DNA from: Halobaculum roseum
GTDB lineage: Archaea; Halobacteriota; Halobacteria; Halobacteriales; Haloferacaceae
Direction: 5' to 3'
Length of the DNA: 64,000 bases
NCBI RefSeq assembly: GCF_019880245.1
Contig: NZ_CP082286.1
Location: forward strand, 762,521 to 826,520
Positions 1-9,459 of the stretch are shown here, piece after piece. The position numbers were made by a program, and so were the translations under genes. The stretch's first letter is position 1. Each line of letters opens with the position of its first letter. The notes under the pieces were generated by a model. That model had not been told where the DNA came from, did no database searches, and worked only from the letters and a program-made list of their open reading frames with translations.

Positions 1-1
1 C

Positions 2-430
2 CGGGACGGCTACATCACCGGGCCGTTCGAGATCGCCGACGGCAGCGAGACCTGGCACGTCGGGTTCGATCGACGGTCGACGGCCGACGGCGCGCTCTCG
101 GCGCTGTCGAGGAACAACGACTTCTCCGTCGAGTCGCGCGACTCGATGGACCTGGAGGAGTACTCCGACCTCATGCGGAACGTCGGGGCCGCGACGACCC
201 TGCTGAACGCGTGTCGTGACCTGTCGACCGTCGAACGGGAGACGCTGCGGACGGCCGTCTCGGACGGGTATTTTACGACCCCGAGGGACGCGACGCTGTC
301 GACGCTCGCGGACGAGTTCGACGTCTCGAAGATGGCCGTCTCGAAGAACCTCCGTCGCGGCCAACGGAAGCTCCTCGGGCAGGTGACGGAGGCGATGGAC
401 GACATCGATGTCGACGACGCCCCAGACTGA
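2..430 (+). CDS. HTH-10 (bacterio-opsin activator-type) regulator, C-terminal part
   Basis: Partial gene that enters from the left edge; about 142 C-terminal residues are visible. The last ~55 residues (from LSTVERETLRTAVSDGY through SKMAVSKNLRRGQRKLL) are the HTH-10 helix-turn-helix typical of haloarchaeal Bat-like regulators: the start of the motif resembles a sigma-4-like helix and the recognition helix follows ADEFDVSK. The part before it (ITGPFEIADGSETWHVGF) looks like the end of the BAT/GAF-linked sensory region. These proteins usually activate nearby genes in response to small ligands, light or redox. The liv operon converges from the other side, so regulation of it is possible but not shown. 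Confidence 0.85.
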   Translation, partial: RDGYITGPFEIADGSETWHVGFDRRSTADGALSALSRNNDFSVESRDSMDLEEYSDLMRNVGAATTLLNACRDLSTVERETLRTAVSDGYFTTPRDATLSTLADEFDVSKMAVSKNLRRGQRKLLGQVTEAMDDIDVDDAPD

Positions 431-484
431 TTCACGGTCGGCCGGCGCCCGCGGTCGCGGCAGCGATCGGCGGCGCCACTGCCC

Positions 485-1231
485 TTACTCCCGGCCGCTG
501 CCCTGCATCAGCTTCGTCAGCTCCTCGTCCCCGACGATCGGCTCCGGCTCGCCCCGGGCGACGATCTCGCCGCGTTCGATGACCGCGAGCTCGTCGACGA
601 TCTCGGGGACGTGCGTCGCGTTCGACTCCGCGATCAGCACCGCGATCCCGCGTTCGTTGATGTCCCGGATGTACCCCTTCAGCTTCTCGACGACGACCGG
701 GGCCAGGCCCTCCAGCGGCTCGTCGAGGATGAGCAGGTCGGGGCGGAGCGCGAGCGCCCGTCCGATCGCGACCATCTTCGCCTGGCCGCCGCTGAGGTTC
801 TCGACCTTCGCCTCGCGCCTGTCGTCGAGTTCGTCGAGCAGGTCGTACACCTCCTCGACGACGGCGTCCTCGTCGTCGATGCCGCGCGCGTCGCCGGCAG
901 ACCAGATCGGGAGCCGGAAGTTCTCGTCGACGGACATCCCGGAGAACAGCTTCCGGTCCTCGGGCTGATAGCCGATCCCGCGCTTCGGGACGAGTTCCGG
1001 CCGGACGTCCGTCAACTCCTCGCCGCGGAACCGAACGGAACCGGACAGCACCTCGGCCAGTCCCATGATCCCCCGGAAGGTCGTCGTCTTGCCGGCGCCG
1101 TTGCGGCCGACGAGCCCGATCGCCTCGCCGCGATCGACCTCGAGAGAGACGCCCTCGGTCACCGGGAACCCCTCGACTGCGGCCTCCAGCCCCTCCACCG
1201 AGAGGAGGGGCTCGGCGTCCTCGTGGCTCAT
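485..1231 (-). CDS. livF: Branched-chain amino acid/amide ABC transporter ATPase, LivF type
   Basis: ATP-binding subunit of a HAAT-family importer, 248 aa. Walker A is GRNGAGKTT near residue 43, the signature is LSGGQ near residue 147 and Walker B is LLILDEPLEGLAP. The element GYQPEDRKLF after the Q-loop is characteristic of LivF as opposed to LivG. It is the last gene of a five-gene leftward operon; its ATG overlaps the livG stop by 4 nt, implying translational coupling. It should pair with LivG at the cytoplasmic face to energise LivH/LivM. Substrate cannot be read from the ATPase; amino acids, urea or short amides are all known for this family. Confidence 0.9.
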   Translation of the reverse strand: MSHEDAEPLLSVEGLEAAVEGFPVTEGVSLEVDRGEAIGLVGRNGAGKTTTFRGIMGLAEVLSGSVRFRGEELTDVRPELVPKRGIGYQPEDRKLFSGMSVDENFRLPIWSAGDARGIDDEDAVVEEVYDLLDELDDRREAKVENLSGGQAKMVAIGRALALRPDLLILDEPLEGLAPVVVEKLKGYIRDINERGIAVLIAESNATHVPEIVDELAVIERGEIVARGEPEPIVGDEELTKLMQGSGRE

Positions 1232-1977
1232 TCCTCCACCCCCAACAGTACCCGCCGGAGGCGGTCATCGGTCTCCAGGATCGAGGGGCCACCCTCCCCG
1301 AGGACGCCGCCCCGGTGGAGCGCGATCACGCGGTCGGCGTACGCGCTGACGATGTCCATGTCGTGTTCGATCGCGACGGTCGTGACCCCCTGGGCCTCGC
1401 CCACCTCGACAATCGTCTCGATGACGTGTTCGGTCTCCTCGGCGGAGACCCCCGCGGTCGGCTCGTCGAGGAGCAGGTACTTCGGATCGAGCCCGAACGA
1501 CATCGCGACGTCGAGCAGCTTTCGGTCCCCGTGCGGGAGCGTCTCGGCGATCTCGTGTTCCCGGTCCCGGAGCCGGAAGCGGTCGACCAGGTCGTCGACC
1601 GCGGACTCGACCTCCTCGTGTTCGTCGCTGAAACTGAACGCGCTCCGGGTCTTCCCCCGCTCGGAGAGCACGGCCGTCCGGAGGTTCTCGCGGACGGTCA
1701 TCTCCTCGAAGACGTGAACGACCTGGAAGCTCCGGACGAGCCCCTCGTGGACCCGCTCGTCGGGGCGGAGCCCGCCGATGTCGGTTCCGTCGAGGACGAC
1801 GCTGCCCGAGTCCGGGGAGAGCAGCCCCGTCAGGAGGTTCACCAGCGTCGTCTTCCCCGCGCCGTTCGGGCCGACGATGAACACCATCTCGCCGTCCTCG
1901 CGGCCGAACTCCACGGTGACGTCGTCCGTCGCGACCAGCTTTCCGAATCGTTTGGTTAGGTTGCGTGCTTCGAGCAT
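1228..1977 (-). CDS. livG: Branched-chain amino acid/amide ABC transporter ATPase, LivG type
   Basis: 249 aa ATPase with Walker A GPNGAGKTTLV, Q-loop in RSFQVVHVFEEMTVREN, and Walker B LLLDEPTAGVSAEE followed by the H-loop in AIEHDMDIV. Signature motif is unusual: the usual LSGGQ is replaced by LPHGDRKLLDVAM, which is the normal LivG variant (xYGxQRxLEIA-like). The ATG lies 4 nt after the livM stop. It forms the second nucleotide-binding subunit with LivF. The order H-M-G-F is the same as in bacterial liv clusters. Confidence 0.9.
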   Translation of the reverse strand: MLEARNLTKRFGKLVATDDVTVEFGREDGEMVFIVGPNGAGKTTLVNLLTGLLSPDSGSVVLDGTDIGGLRPDERVHEGLVRSFQVVHVFEEMTVRENLRTAVLSERGKTRSAFSFSDEHEEVESAVDDLVDRFRLRDREHEIAETLPHGDRKLLDVAMSFGLDPKYLLLDEPTAGVSAEETEHVIETIVEVGEAQGVTTVAIEHDMDIVSAYADRVIALHRGGVLGEGGPSILETDDRLRRVLLGVEE

Positions 1978-1981
1978 CCGT

Positions 1982-3187
1982 TCAGTTCACCCCGAACAGG
2001 AGGATCCGCAGGTTCTCTCCCGCGCGATACGCGGCGGCGACGGCGGCGTCTCTCGCCCCCCGAAGCCACGTCGCGGCCAGCGACGGGTCCGCCGCGAGCC
2101 GCCCGAGGCGCTCGCGGAACGGGCTCCCGCGCTTCAGCGACCCGACGATGCCGCGCGGGAAGCCGAACACGAGCGCGACGAGCACGACGCCGGTCAGGGC
2201 GTCGAAGTAGCTCGTCACGTCGCGGCCCACGTCCTGCAGGAACACGAGGACGATGCCGCCGACGAGCGGCCCGACGAGCGTCTGGAACCCGCCGAGGATC
2301 GCCATGAACAGGATGTCGCCCGAGCGCAGGAAATACAGCGTCGACTCCGGCCGGACGTGCTGTTGGACGAGCCCGTACATGCCGCCGGCGAGCCCGCCGT
2401 ACACCCCCGAGAGGACGAACGCGGCGAGCACGTACCGTCGGACCGGGATCCCGATGAACCGCGCGCGGGTCCGGTTCTGCCCGATGGCGTCGAGCGCGTT
2501 GCCGAACGGGGAGTTGATCACCCGCCACATCACGAGCAGCCCGACCACCACGACCAGCACGGTCAGGTAGTAGACGATGACGCTGTACGCCTCCGAGCCG
2601 AACTCGACGCCGAACAACAGCGCCTGGTTCGCCTCGCCGGGACGCACCGAGAGCCCGTCGCTGGAGCCGAAATACCCCTGCCCGATGACGACCGCGTACA
2701 GCAACTGACCGAACGCGAGCGTCAGCAGCGAGAAGTACAGCCCCGTGTGGCGAAGCGAGAGGTAGCCGACGACGCCGGCCATCAGCGTCCCGAACAGCGT
2801 CGCCCCCGCAAGCAACAGCAGCATGCTCGTCACGTCGAAGTGGGTCGCCAGTATCGCGGCCGCGTACGCGCCGGTCCCGAAGAAGGCCGCGTGGCCGAAC
2901 GAGACGAGCCGCGTGTGCCGCAACAGCAGGTTCAGCCCGACCGCCGCCAGCCCGAACAGGACGCCCTGGTGGACGACCTGAAGCTGCAGCAGCGGCGACA
3001 GCGTCGCGAGGTCGGGCACCGCGACGAACAGGATCACACCGAGCAGTCCGAGCGCCGCCCGCCGCGGCGGCAGCTCCAGCCCGCGCGTGACGCGGACGTA
3101 CCGATCCCCGTCGCGGGTGACGATCCCGGGGAGCCGTCCCTCGCGGGACGCTGACCCGGCGTCCGCAGCGGTTCCGTCGTCGCTCAC
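1982..3187 (-). CDS. livM: Branched-chain amino acid/amide ABC transporter permease, LivM type
   Basis: 401 aa integral membrane permease. A ~40-residue hydrophilic N-terminus is followed by about ten hydrophobic segments; the family pattern is visible in LRHTRLVSFGHAAFFGTGAY and in GGFQTLVGPLVGG. The start is GTG; it overlaps the livH stop codon as GTGA (4 nt), which fixes the start and indicates coupled translation. An in-frame alternative start upstream would lie inside livH and is not needed. LivM and LivH are expected to form the heterodimeric channel across the cytoplasmic membrane. The last ~45 residues are hydrophilic and probably cytoplasmic. Confidence 0.9.
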   Translation of the reverse strand: MSDDGTAADAGSASREGRLPGIVTRDGDRYVRVTRGLELPPRRAALGLLGVILFVAVPDLATLSPLLQLQVVHQGVLFGLAAVGLNLLLRHTRLVSFGHAAFFGTGAYAAAILATHFDVTSMLLLLAGATLFGTLMAGVVGYLSLRHTGLYFSLLTLAFGQLLYAVVIGQGYFGSSDGLSVRPGEANQALLFGVEFGSEAYSVIVYYLTVLVVVVGLLVMWRVINSPFGNALDAIGQNRTRARFIGIPVRRYVLAAFVLSGVYGGLAGGMYGLVQQHVRPESTLYFLRSGDILFMAILGGFQTLVGPLVGGIVLVFLQDVGRDVTSYFDALTGVVLVALVFGFPRGIVGSLKRGSPFRERLGRLAADPSLAATWLRGARDAAVAAAYRAGENLRILLFGVN

Positions 3188-4125
3188 GCCGTCTCACCCC
3201 AGGTCCCGAACAGCCCGTCGGGCTTGACGAGCAGGACGAGGATCATGATCGCGAACGGCGCCGCGAGCTCCGCGGGCGGGTACTGCCAGACCGCCCATCG
3301 ACTGAGCACGCCGACGAGCAACGCGGCGACGAACGCGCCGCGGAGGCTGCCCAGCCCGCCGATGACGATGACGACGAACGACAGCACCAGCGGGTTCGCC
3401 CCCATGGCGAGGTTGGCGGTGCTCTGCGGGAGCGCGATGGCGCCGGCGAAGCCGGCGAGGAACGCGCCGAGCGCGAACACCAGCGTGAACGTCCGGTCGG
3501 TGCTGACGCCGATGGCGGTCGCCATCTCCCGGTCGATCGCGGTCGCACGGATGAGCCGTCCGGTCTTCGTCCGGTCGAAGAACCAGAACAGCGCCGCGAC
3601 GACGACAGCGCCGACGGCGATGATGACGAGCTTGTACGTCGGGAAGTTGAGGCCGACCAGCTCGGCCGCCGGGATCCGGTTGATGCCGCTGTAGACGGAC
3701 TGCACGCGGACGGGCGTCGGCCCCCAGATCAGCTTGTTCAGGTCCTTGATTATCAGCAGCAGCCCGAACGTGAACACGAGCTGATACACCTCGTCGCGGC
3801 CGTACAGCCGCCTGAGGAACACCGCCTCGATCGCCGCCCCGAGCGGGACGACCGCGAGCGCCGCGAGCACGGCCGCCCCCAGCGACACCGCGAGAAACAG
3901 CGCGAGCCCGCCGGCCCCCGAGGGGGGCGCGATCGCGCCCGTGACGTAGCCGAACACGGAGAAGGCGACGTACGCGCCGAACGCGAACAGCTCCCCGTGC
4001 GCGAGGTTCAACACGTCGAGGATCCCCAGGATGACGGTCAGCCCCGAGGCGATGAGGAACAGGATAAATCCGTACTGGACCCCGTTGAGCGTGTGGACGA
4101 GCAGGTTCGAGAGGTCTACTGGCAT
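3184..4125 (-). CDS. livH: Branched-chain amino acid/amide ABC transporter permease, LivH type
   Basis: 313 aa, mostly hydrophobic (about eight membrane segments), the usual size for LivH. Family hallmarks are the N-terminal ILGILDVLNLAHGELFAFGA segment, DRTKTGRLIRATAIDREMA in the cytoplasmic coupling loop, and VIVIGGLGSLRGAFVAALL near the C-terminus. It lies 67 nt downstream of the binding-protein gene and overlaps livM. It should form the translocation pore with LivM for the ligand delivered by the lipoprotein encoded just upstream. Confidence 0.9.
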   Translation of the reverse strand: MPVDLSNLLVHTLNGVQYGFILFLIASGLTVILGILDVLNLAHGELFAFGAYVAFSVFGYVTGAIAPPSGAGGLALFLAVSLGAAVLAALAVVPLGAAIEAVFLRRLYGRDEVYQLVFTFGLLLIIKDLNKLIWGPTPVRVQSVYSGINRIPAAELVGLNFPTYKLVIIAVGAVVVAALFWFFDRTKTGRLIRATAIDREMATAIGVSTDRTFTLVFALGAFLAGFAGAIALPQSTANLAMGANPLVLSFVVIVIGGLGSLRGAFVAALLVGVLSRWAVWQYPPAELAAPFAIMILVLLVKPDGLFGTWGETA

Positions 4126-4192
4126 GTGTTGTCGTGTGGTGGTCGCGTGCTGCGGTCGTGGACGCGCGTCCCCGCTGCGACCGTCGTTCGGG

Positions 4193-5530
4193 TCACCAAC
4201 TGTTCACCCACTCCTCGGCGGTCGTTCCCTCCGGCGGCGACACCTCCTGGGGGGCGTAGGCGTTCACGTCCGACAGCACCGCGGCGCCGACGTCCTCGGA
4301 CCACTCCATGCGCCCGGAGAACGCGTTCGATTTCCCCTGGTGGCCCGTCCCCATGACGTGGTAGCCGGCGGGCGTGTAGAACCCGTGCCCCTCCAGTCCG
4401 CGCGCGATCTGGTCCTGACTCGGCCAGCCGCCGATGACGTCGACCAGCTTCGCGGTCGCGGTCGCCCACGCGGTGACGGCGCCGTACCCGCTCATGAAAT
4501 GGGCCGTCGGGACGATGTCCCACTCCTCGCGCGCATCCGAGAAGGTGTCCCCGTTGGGCGCCCAGCGCGAACGGTTCGGGAAGTCCCAGTACCAGTTGCG
4601 CGACCCGGAGACGGCCTCGGCGGACTCGATGACGTCCCGCTCGAGCTCGTCGACGGCGCTGTAGAGGACGGTGCCGACCAGCTGCGTGTTGTCGAACATG
4701 TCGTTGGCCGCCGCCTGGTTCATCATCGTCGTCACGTCGCCGCCCCACTGGCTGGAGAACGTCACGTCCGGCTCGACGTTGTTGATCTCGGTGATGTGGG
4801 TCGACATGTCCGTCGCGCCCAGGTCCGGGAACCCCTCGTACACCGTCTCGACGCCGCCGTCGACCAGCTTGTTCATCGCGAGCTCGAAGAACTTCCACTC
4901 GTCCTGTCCGAACGCGTAGTTCGGGTTGATGCCCGCGATGGTGTCGATGTTCTCCGCGCCGAACCGCGAGACGGCCTCGCGGGCGGCCGTGACACACTCC
5001 ATCACGTCGTAGTTCTGGAAGCGGAACGAGTAGGTCGGGTCGTCGACGGTCTCCTCGTACAGCGTCGTGACGGTCCCGTCGGTGGAGACGTTCACCACGC
5101 CCTGCGACTCGACCTCCGGGGCCAACGCCGCGTGCCCGCCGCTGGAGATCGGGCCGAAGGTGACCTCCTTCCCCTCGTCCACGAACTGCGTGTAGTTCTC
5201 GATGTGGGCGTCGGCCTCGTGAACGGTCTCCAGCTCCATCTCTCGCCCGGCGATACCGCCGGCGTCGTTGATCCGCTGGACGGCGAGCTCGGCGCCGTAC
5301 TGCGCCTGCAGCCCGAGAACCGCCGCGGCTCCCTCGGTAAACGTCTGCAGCCCGGCCTGGATCGGCTCGTCCGGGACGTCCGCGTCGTCGGCCTGTGCCT
5401 GGGTCCCTGAGTCACCCAGCAACGTGCTGCAGCCAGCCAACGCGGCCGCGACGGCCGTTCCGCCGGTCGCGGCGAGCATCGTTCGTCGGTTCATTCCCCC
5501 GTCTTCGTCCGTCGGTGTGTCCTGAGTCAT
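4193..5530 (-). CDS. Periplasmic-type solute-binding lipoprotein of the liv operon (Peripla_BP_6)
   Basis: 445 aa from the ATG at 5530 (protein begins MTQDTPTDEDGGMNRRTML). The N-terminus carries a twin-arginine-like signal (NRRTMLAATGG), a hydrophobic run and a lipobox (LAGC), so the protein is probably exported folded and anchored by lipid outside the membrane, as most haloarchaeal binding proteins are. The mature part is the two-lobed Leu/Ile/Val-binding fold (QYGAELAVQRINDAGGIAGR; GPISSGGHAALAPEVE; GINPNYAFGQDEW). An ATG 12 codons in (MNRRTML) is an alternative start. A longer reading frame extends upstream but is compositionally non-coding. First gene of the operon; ligand unknown. Confidence 0.88.
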   Translation of the reverse strand: MTQDTPTDEDGGMNRRTMLAATGGTAVAAALAGCSTLLGDSGTQAQADDADVPDEPIQAGLQTFTEGAAAVLGLQAQYGAELAVQRINDAGGIAGREMELETVHEADAHIENYTQFVDEGKEVTFGPISSGGHAALAPEVESQGVVNVSTDGTVTTLYEETVDDPTYSFRFQNYDVMECVTAAREAVSRFGAENIDTIAGINPNYAFGQDEWKFFELAMNKLVDGGVETVYEGFPDLGATDMSTHITEINNVEPDVTFSSQWGGDVTTMMNQAAANDMFDNTQLVGTVLYSAVDELERDVIESAEAVSGSRNWYWDFPNRSRWAPNGDTFSDAREEWDIVPTAHFMSGYGAVTAWATATAKLVDVIGGWPSQDQIARGLEGHGFYTPAGYHVMGTGHQGKSNAFSGRMEWSEDVGAAVLSDVNAYAPQEVSPPEGTTAEEWVNSW

Positions 5531-5837
5531 CCTTCGAAGTCCCCGTGACGTGCCCGACGCGGGCGCGCGACCGCACCGCTTCCCGGCGTCGCGACGGCAC
5601 TTACTGTCACGATCGATGACGACGGTGCCGACGGCCGAATAACCGGAGGTTGACGTGTAAACGGACGCCGTGTCGGACGGTCGCGGCCGGCATGCTCGCG
5701 CACCCCGCGGTGGGCGGTGCATTCACGCTTCCGACCGACGAGCGATCGGCCGACGCGACGGCCGCGATCGTCGCCGCCGGCCGCCCCCCACCGGAAGAAC
5801 AGGTGATCGAACTCGATACCGTCCCGCTCTCCTCCCG
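5531..5837. other. Intergenic region between acyl-CoA synthetase and liv operon
   Basis: 307 bp. It must contain the leftward promoter of the liv operon, but I see no clean TATA box at the expected distance from 5530. A rightward frame at 5692-5841 (about 49 codons, ending VIELDTVPLSSR) has host-like codon use but no recognisable domain; I do not call it a gene. Confidence 0.5.
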
Positions 5838-7850
5838 CTAGCTCGCCTCCTCCAGCGCCTCCAGCGCCTCGGGGTTCTCCATCGACGAGAGGTCGCCGGG
5901 GTCCTCGCCCTCGTACACCGACGCGACCGCGCGGCGGATGATCTTCCCCGACTGCGTCTTGGGGAACTCATCGACGAACAGGATCTCGCGGGGGCGGAAC
6001 GGCTTGCCGTGCTCCTCGCCGACGAGCGCGCGAAGCTCCTCGCGCAGCTCGTCGTCCGGCTCGACGCCCGGTTCGAGCACGACGTAGGTGACGACGGCGG
6101 TGCCGGTCGTCTCGTCGTCGACGCCGACGGCGACCGCCTGGTTGACGGCGTCGTGGTCGATGAGCACGCCCTCGATCTCGGCGGGGCCGACCTTCCGGCC
6201 GGCGACGTTGAGCGTGTCGTCGGCGCGGCCGTGGAGGAACCAGAAGCCGTCCTCGTCCTTCTGGGCCCAGTCGCCGTGGTTCCACAGCGGCGGGTCCGTG
6301 AACTTGGACCAGTACTCCTCCAGGTACCGTTCGTCGCCCGACCAGAGGCTCTTCGTCATCGAGGGACAGGAGTCGCGCGCGACGAGGTACCCCCGCTCGT
6401 GGGTGTCGGCGATCGACTCGCCGGCCTCGTCGACGATGTCGATGTCCATGCCCAGCCCGGGGCCGCCGAGGGTGCACGGCTTGAGCGGCTGATCCGGCAT
6501 CGGCATGAGGAAACAGCCGCAGATCTCCGTGCCGCCGGAGATGTTGACGATCGGGATCTCGCCGTTCCCGACGTGCTCGTAGAACCACAGCCACGACTCG
6601 GGGTCCCAGGGCTCGCCCGTCGACCCGAGGATCCGGAGGCTGGAGAGATCGTGGCCCTCGACGTGGTCGTCGCCGTGCTTGCGCAGCGCGCGGATCGCCG
6701 TCGGCGAGATGCCGAACTGCGTCACGTCGTGGCGGTCGATCGTCTCCCAGAAGCGGTCCGGACCGGGGTGGTCGGGCGCGCCCTCGTACATCAGGATCGT
6801 CCCGCCGAAGGTGTGGTTCCCGATGAGGGTCCACGGCCCCATCATCCAGCCGATGTCCGACACCCACCAGAACACGTCGTCGGGCTTCTGGTCGAACCCG
6901 AAGTGGATCTCCTTGGCGCACTGCAGCTGCACGCCCGCGTGGGTGTGAACGATCCCCTTCGGGGTCCCCGTCGTCCCCGAGGAGTACAGCAGCATCGACT
7001 CCTGGTCGCTGGGGAGCGACTTCGTCTCGTACTCGGCGGACCGCTCGGCGACCGCGTCCGCCCACCACTCGTCGCGACCGTCGTCCCACGGGATGTCGAG
7101 GTCGGACCCCTCGTCGCTGGCGCCCAATCGGTCGTACACCACCACGTTCTCGACGTGGCCGACCTCGTCGATCGCCTCGTCGGCGGTGTCCTTCAGGAGC
7201 ACCTCGCTGCCCCGGCGGTAGAAGCCGTCGCCGGTGAACAGCACCGAACACTCGGAGTCGTCGATCCGCGTCGCCGTCGCGTCGACGCCGAAGCCGGAGA
7301 AGATCGGCACCGCGATGGCGCCGACCTTGAAGCAGCCGTAGAGGATGCTCATGACCTCCGGCACCATCGCCATGTAGAGGCCGACGGTGTCGCCGGTTTC
7401 GACCCCCCGCGACTCCAGGTAGTTGGCGACGCGATTGCTCTGCTCGTGGAGGTCGCCGAAGGTGACCTCGCGAACGTCGCCGGGTTCGCCCTCCCAGACG
7501 CACGCCACGTCGTCGCGGGCGTCGCCGGCGGCGTGGCGGTCGAGGACGTTGTGCGCGACGTTGATCTCGCCGCCGGGGTACCAGTCGGAGAACTGCGGCC
7601 CGTCCGTGTCGTCGCGCACCTCGTCGTACTCCTCGTAGAAGTCGATGTCGAGGTACTCGACCAGCTCGTCCCAGAACCAGTCGACGCCCGACGCGGGTTC
7701 GTCCTCCAGCTCGGTGGTGGTACGCTCGATCAGCTCCTCGTAGTCGTCGATGCCGTACTCGCGCATGAACGCGCGGACGTTCGTCGCCTCGGCGAACGCC
7801 TCCTCGGGCTCGTGGACGATCTCGTCCGTGTCGACCTCCGTCGGGGCCAT
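5838..7850 (-). CDS. AMP-forming acyl-CoA synthetase (acetate/propionate-type)
   Basis: 670 aa ANL-superfamily adenylating enzyme that converts a carboxylate, ATP and CoA to acyl-CoA, AMP and PPi. Visible motifs: the phosphate-binding loop YSSGTTGTPKGIVHTH near residue 290, SDIGWMMGP, the GGTE motif (ISGGTEICG), the hinge region (HGRADDTLNVAGRKVGP) and the catalytic lysine in KTQSGKIIRR near the C-terminus. Length and the N-terminal extension match acetyl-CoA synthetase-like ligases, but several positions differ from canonical Acs, so the acyl group may be another short chain. It diverges from an AtoE-type fatty-acid transporter, which fits uptake and activation of short-chain acids. A TATA-like box (ATACTTA on the minus strand, near 7876-7883) sits about 28 nt before the ATG. 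Confidence 0.88.
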   Translation of the reverse strand: MAPTEVDTDEIVHEPEEAFAEATNVRAFMREYGIDDYEELIERTTTELEDEPASGVDWFWDELVEYLDIDFYEEYDEVRDDTDGPQFSDWYPGGEINVAHNVLDRHAAGDARDDVACVWEGEPGDVREVTFGDLHEQSNRVANYLESRGVETGDTVGLYMAMVPEVMSILYGCFKVGAIAVPIFSGFGVDATATRIDDSECSVLFTGDGFYRRGSEVLLKDTADEAIDEVGHVENVVVYDRLGASDEGSDLDIPWDDGRDEWWADAVAERSAEYETKSLPSDQESMLLYSSGTTGTPKGIVHTHAGVQLQCAKEIHFGFDQKPDDVFWWVSDIGWMMGPWTLIGNHTFGGTILMYEGAPDHPGPDRFWETIDRHDVTQFGISPTAIRALRKHGDDHVEGHDLSSLRILGSTGEPWDPESWLWFYEHVGNGEIPIVNISGGTEICGCFLMPMPDQPLKPCTLGGPGLGMDIDIVDEAGESIADTHERGYLVARDSCPSMTKSLWSGDERYLEEYWSKFTDPPLWNHGDWAQKDEDGFWFLHGRADDTLNVAGRKVGPAEIEGVLIDHDAVNQAVAVGVDDETTGTAVVTYVVLEPGVEPDDELREELRALVGEEHGKPFRPREILFVDEFPKTQSGKIIRRAVASVYEGEDPGDLSSMENPEALEALEEAS

Positions 7851-7954
7851 GTCGTCGGACGGTTCTCCCGTGGGGTAAGTATGTTTGCCGGTGGCTCGCG
7901 CCGTCCCGTGTCGGCTCGAGTCGGGAGACGCGTCACTCGTTCGTCTGACGGGGG

Positions 7955-7961
7955 TTTTATC
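7955..7961 (+). promoter_or_regulatory. TATA-like box for the AtoE-type transporter
   Basis: TTTTATC centred about 30 nt before the ATG at 7988, the spacing expected of a leaderless haloarchaeal transcript. Confidence 0.5.
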
Positions 7962-7987
7962 GGACCCGCTCTACCTCTCCCGGGTGT

Positions 7988-9373
7988 ATGTCAACACGTG
8001 GCGGTGGCACGGTCGTACAGCGATTCGGACGCAGATTGGCGGGCACCGTGGAGCGGTGGATGCCGAGCCCGTTCCTGTTCGCGATCCTGTTGAGCTACGT
8101 CGTCTTCCTCGGGGGCGTCCTGTTGGAGGGCGAGGGGCCCGCGGCGATGGTCGGCCACTGGTACGGCGGCTTCTGGGCGCTGCTCACCTTCGGGATGCAG
8201 ATGGTGCTCATCCTCGTGACCGGATACGCCATCGCGTATCACCCGCGCGTGCAGAACCTGATCGGGCGGCTCGCCGGGGTGACCGACTCCGGCGCCGGCG
8301 CGGTCGTGCTCGTCGGCGTCGTCGCGATGGTCGCCTCGTGGATCCAGTGGGGGATGGGCCTCATCGTCGGCGCCGTCCTCGCCCGCGAGGTCGGCCGCCA
8401 GGCGTACCAGCGCGGCGTCAAGGTCCACTACCCGCTGCTGTGCATCGCGGGCTACATGGGCCTCGGGCTGACGTGGCACTGGGGGCTGGCCGGGTCGGCG
8501 CCGCTGCTCATCAACACCCCCGACAACGTGTTCATCGAGCAGGGCGTGCTCGACGGGCTCGTGCCCATCTCCCAGACGGTGTTCTCGTCGTACTCGCTCA
8601 CGCTGACGGTGCTCGCCATCGTCTACGCGTCGCTCGTGCTGTACCTGCTCGCGCCCGACCCCGAGAACGCCGAGGGGATCGACGAGTACGTCGACGAGGC
8701 CGAGCTGGAGGACTCGGCGGACGCCTCGGGGCCGGACATCGACACCCCCGCCGACGCCGTCGACCAGAGTCGCCTCGTGGGCGGCCTGATCGCGTTCGCC
8801 GGCGTCGCCTTCTCGGTGTGGACGTTCGCGAACGAGGGGCTGAACGCGCTGAACCTCAACGTCGTCAACTTCGCGTTCATGTTCGTCGGCCTGCTGCTGT
8901 TCACGCGGCCGCGCGCCTACCAGGAGCAGTTCTACGACGCCGTCACCGCGACCGGCGGCATCATCCTCCAGTTCCCGTTCTACGCGGGGATCATCGGGAT
9001 GATGAACGGCTCCGGGCTCACCGAGACGCTCGCGAACGCGCTGGTGAGCGTCGCGACGCCGACGACGTTCCCGGCCATCGCGTGGATCACCGCGGGATTC
9101 ATCAACCTCTTCGTCCCCTCCGGCGGCGGCGAGTGGACGGTCGTGGGGCCGACGGTCGTCGCTGCCGCACAGGAGCTCGGCGTCCCGGTCGGCAAGGCGA
9201 CGGTCGCGTACGCCGTCGGCGACGCGCACACGAACCTGTTCCAGCCGTTCTGGGCGCTGCCGCTTTTGGGCATCACCGGGATGCGCGCTCGCGACATCTT
9301 CGGCTACGGGATGGCGATGCTGCTGTTGCTCATTCCGTTCCTGGCGCTCGCGCTCACGTTCGTTCCGTACTGA
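7988..9373 (+). CDS. Short-chain fatty acid transporter, AtoE/TIGR00366 family
   Basis: 461 aa membrane protein with about twelve hydrophobic segments. Recognised from family features such as YAIAYHPRVQNLIGRLAG, WIQWGMGLIVGAVLAREVG, GLTWHWGLAGSAPLLINTP and the C-terminal PSGGGEWTVVGPTV. Family members import short-chain carboxylates such as acetoacetate or butyrate. An acidic cytoplasmic loop (near residues 225-258, rich in D/E) is a haloarchaeal adaptation. The gene is divergent from the acyl-CoA synthetase, and an SDR dehydrogenase follows; together they suggest a small carboxylate uptake and activation module. Exact substrate not deducible. Confidence 0.88.
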   Translation: MSTRGGGTVVQRFGRRLAGTVERWMPSPFLFAILLSYVVFLGGVLLEGEGPAAMVGHWYGGFWALLTFGMQMVLILVTGYAIAYHPRVQNLIGRLAGVTDSGAGAVVLVGVVAMVASWIQWGMGLIVGAVLAREVGRQAYQRGVKVHYPLLCIAGYMGLGLTWHWGLAGSAPLLINTPDNVFIEQGVLDGLVPISQTVFSSYSLTLTVLAIVYASLVLYLLAPDPENAEGIDEYVDEAELEDSADASGPDIDTPADAVDQSRLVGGLIAFAGVAFSVWTFANEGLNALNLNVVNFAFMFVGLLLFTRPRAYQEQFYDAVTATGGIILQFPFYAGIIGMMNGSGLTETLANALVSVATPTTFPAIAWITAGFINLFVPSGGGEWTVVGPTVVAAAQELGVPVGKATVAYAVGDAHTNLFQPFWALPLLGITGMRARDIFGYGMAMLLLLIPFLALALTFVPY

Positions 9374-9459
9374 GGCGAACCGCCCGCGCTCGACTCCCGT
9401 CCGTTTTTCGTCGCCGTCCCCGCGGCAAGAGCGAAGTGACATCGGCGAGACCCGCAGGT

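Noticed and set aside
5692..5841. 49-codon frame with host-like codons in the liv-acs gap
   Set aside because: No recognisable domain, overlaps the acyl-CoA synthetase stop region, and likely a by-product of high G+C.
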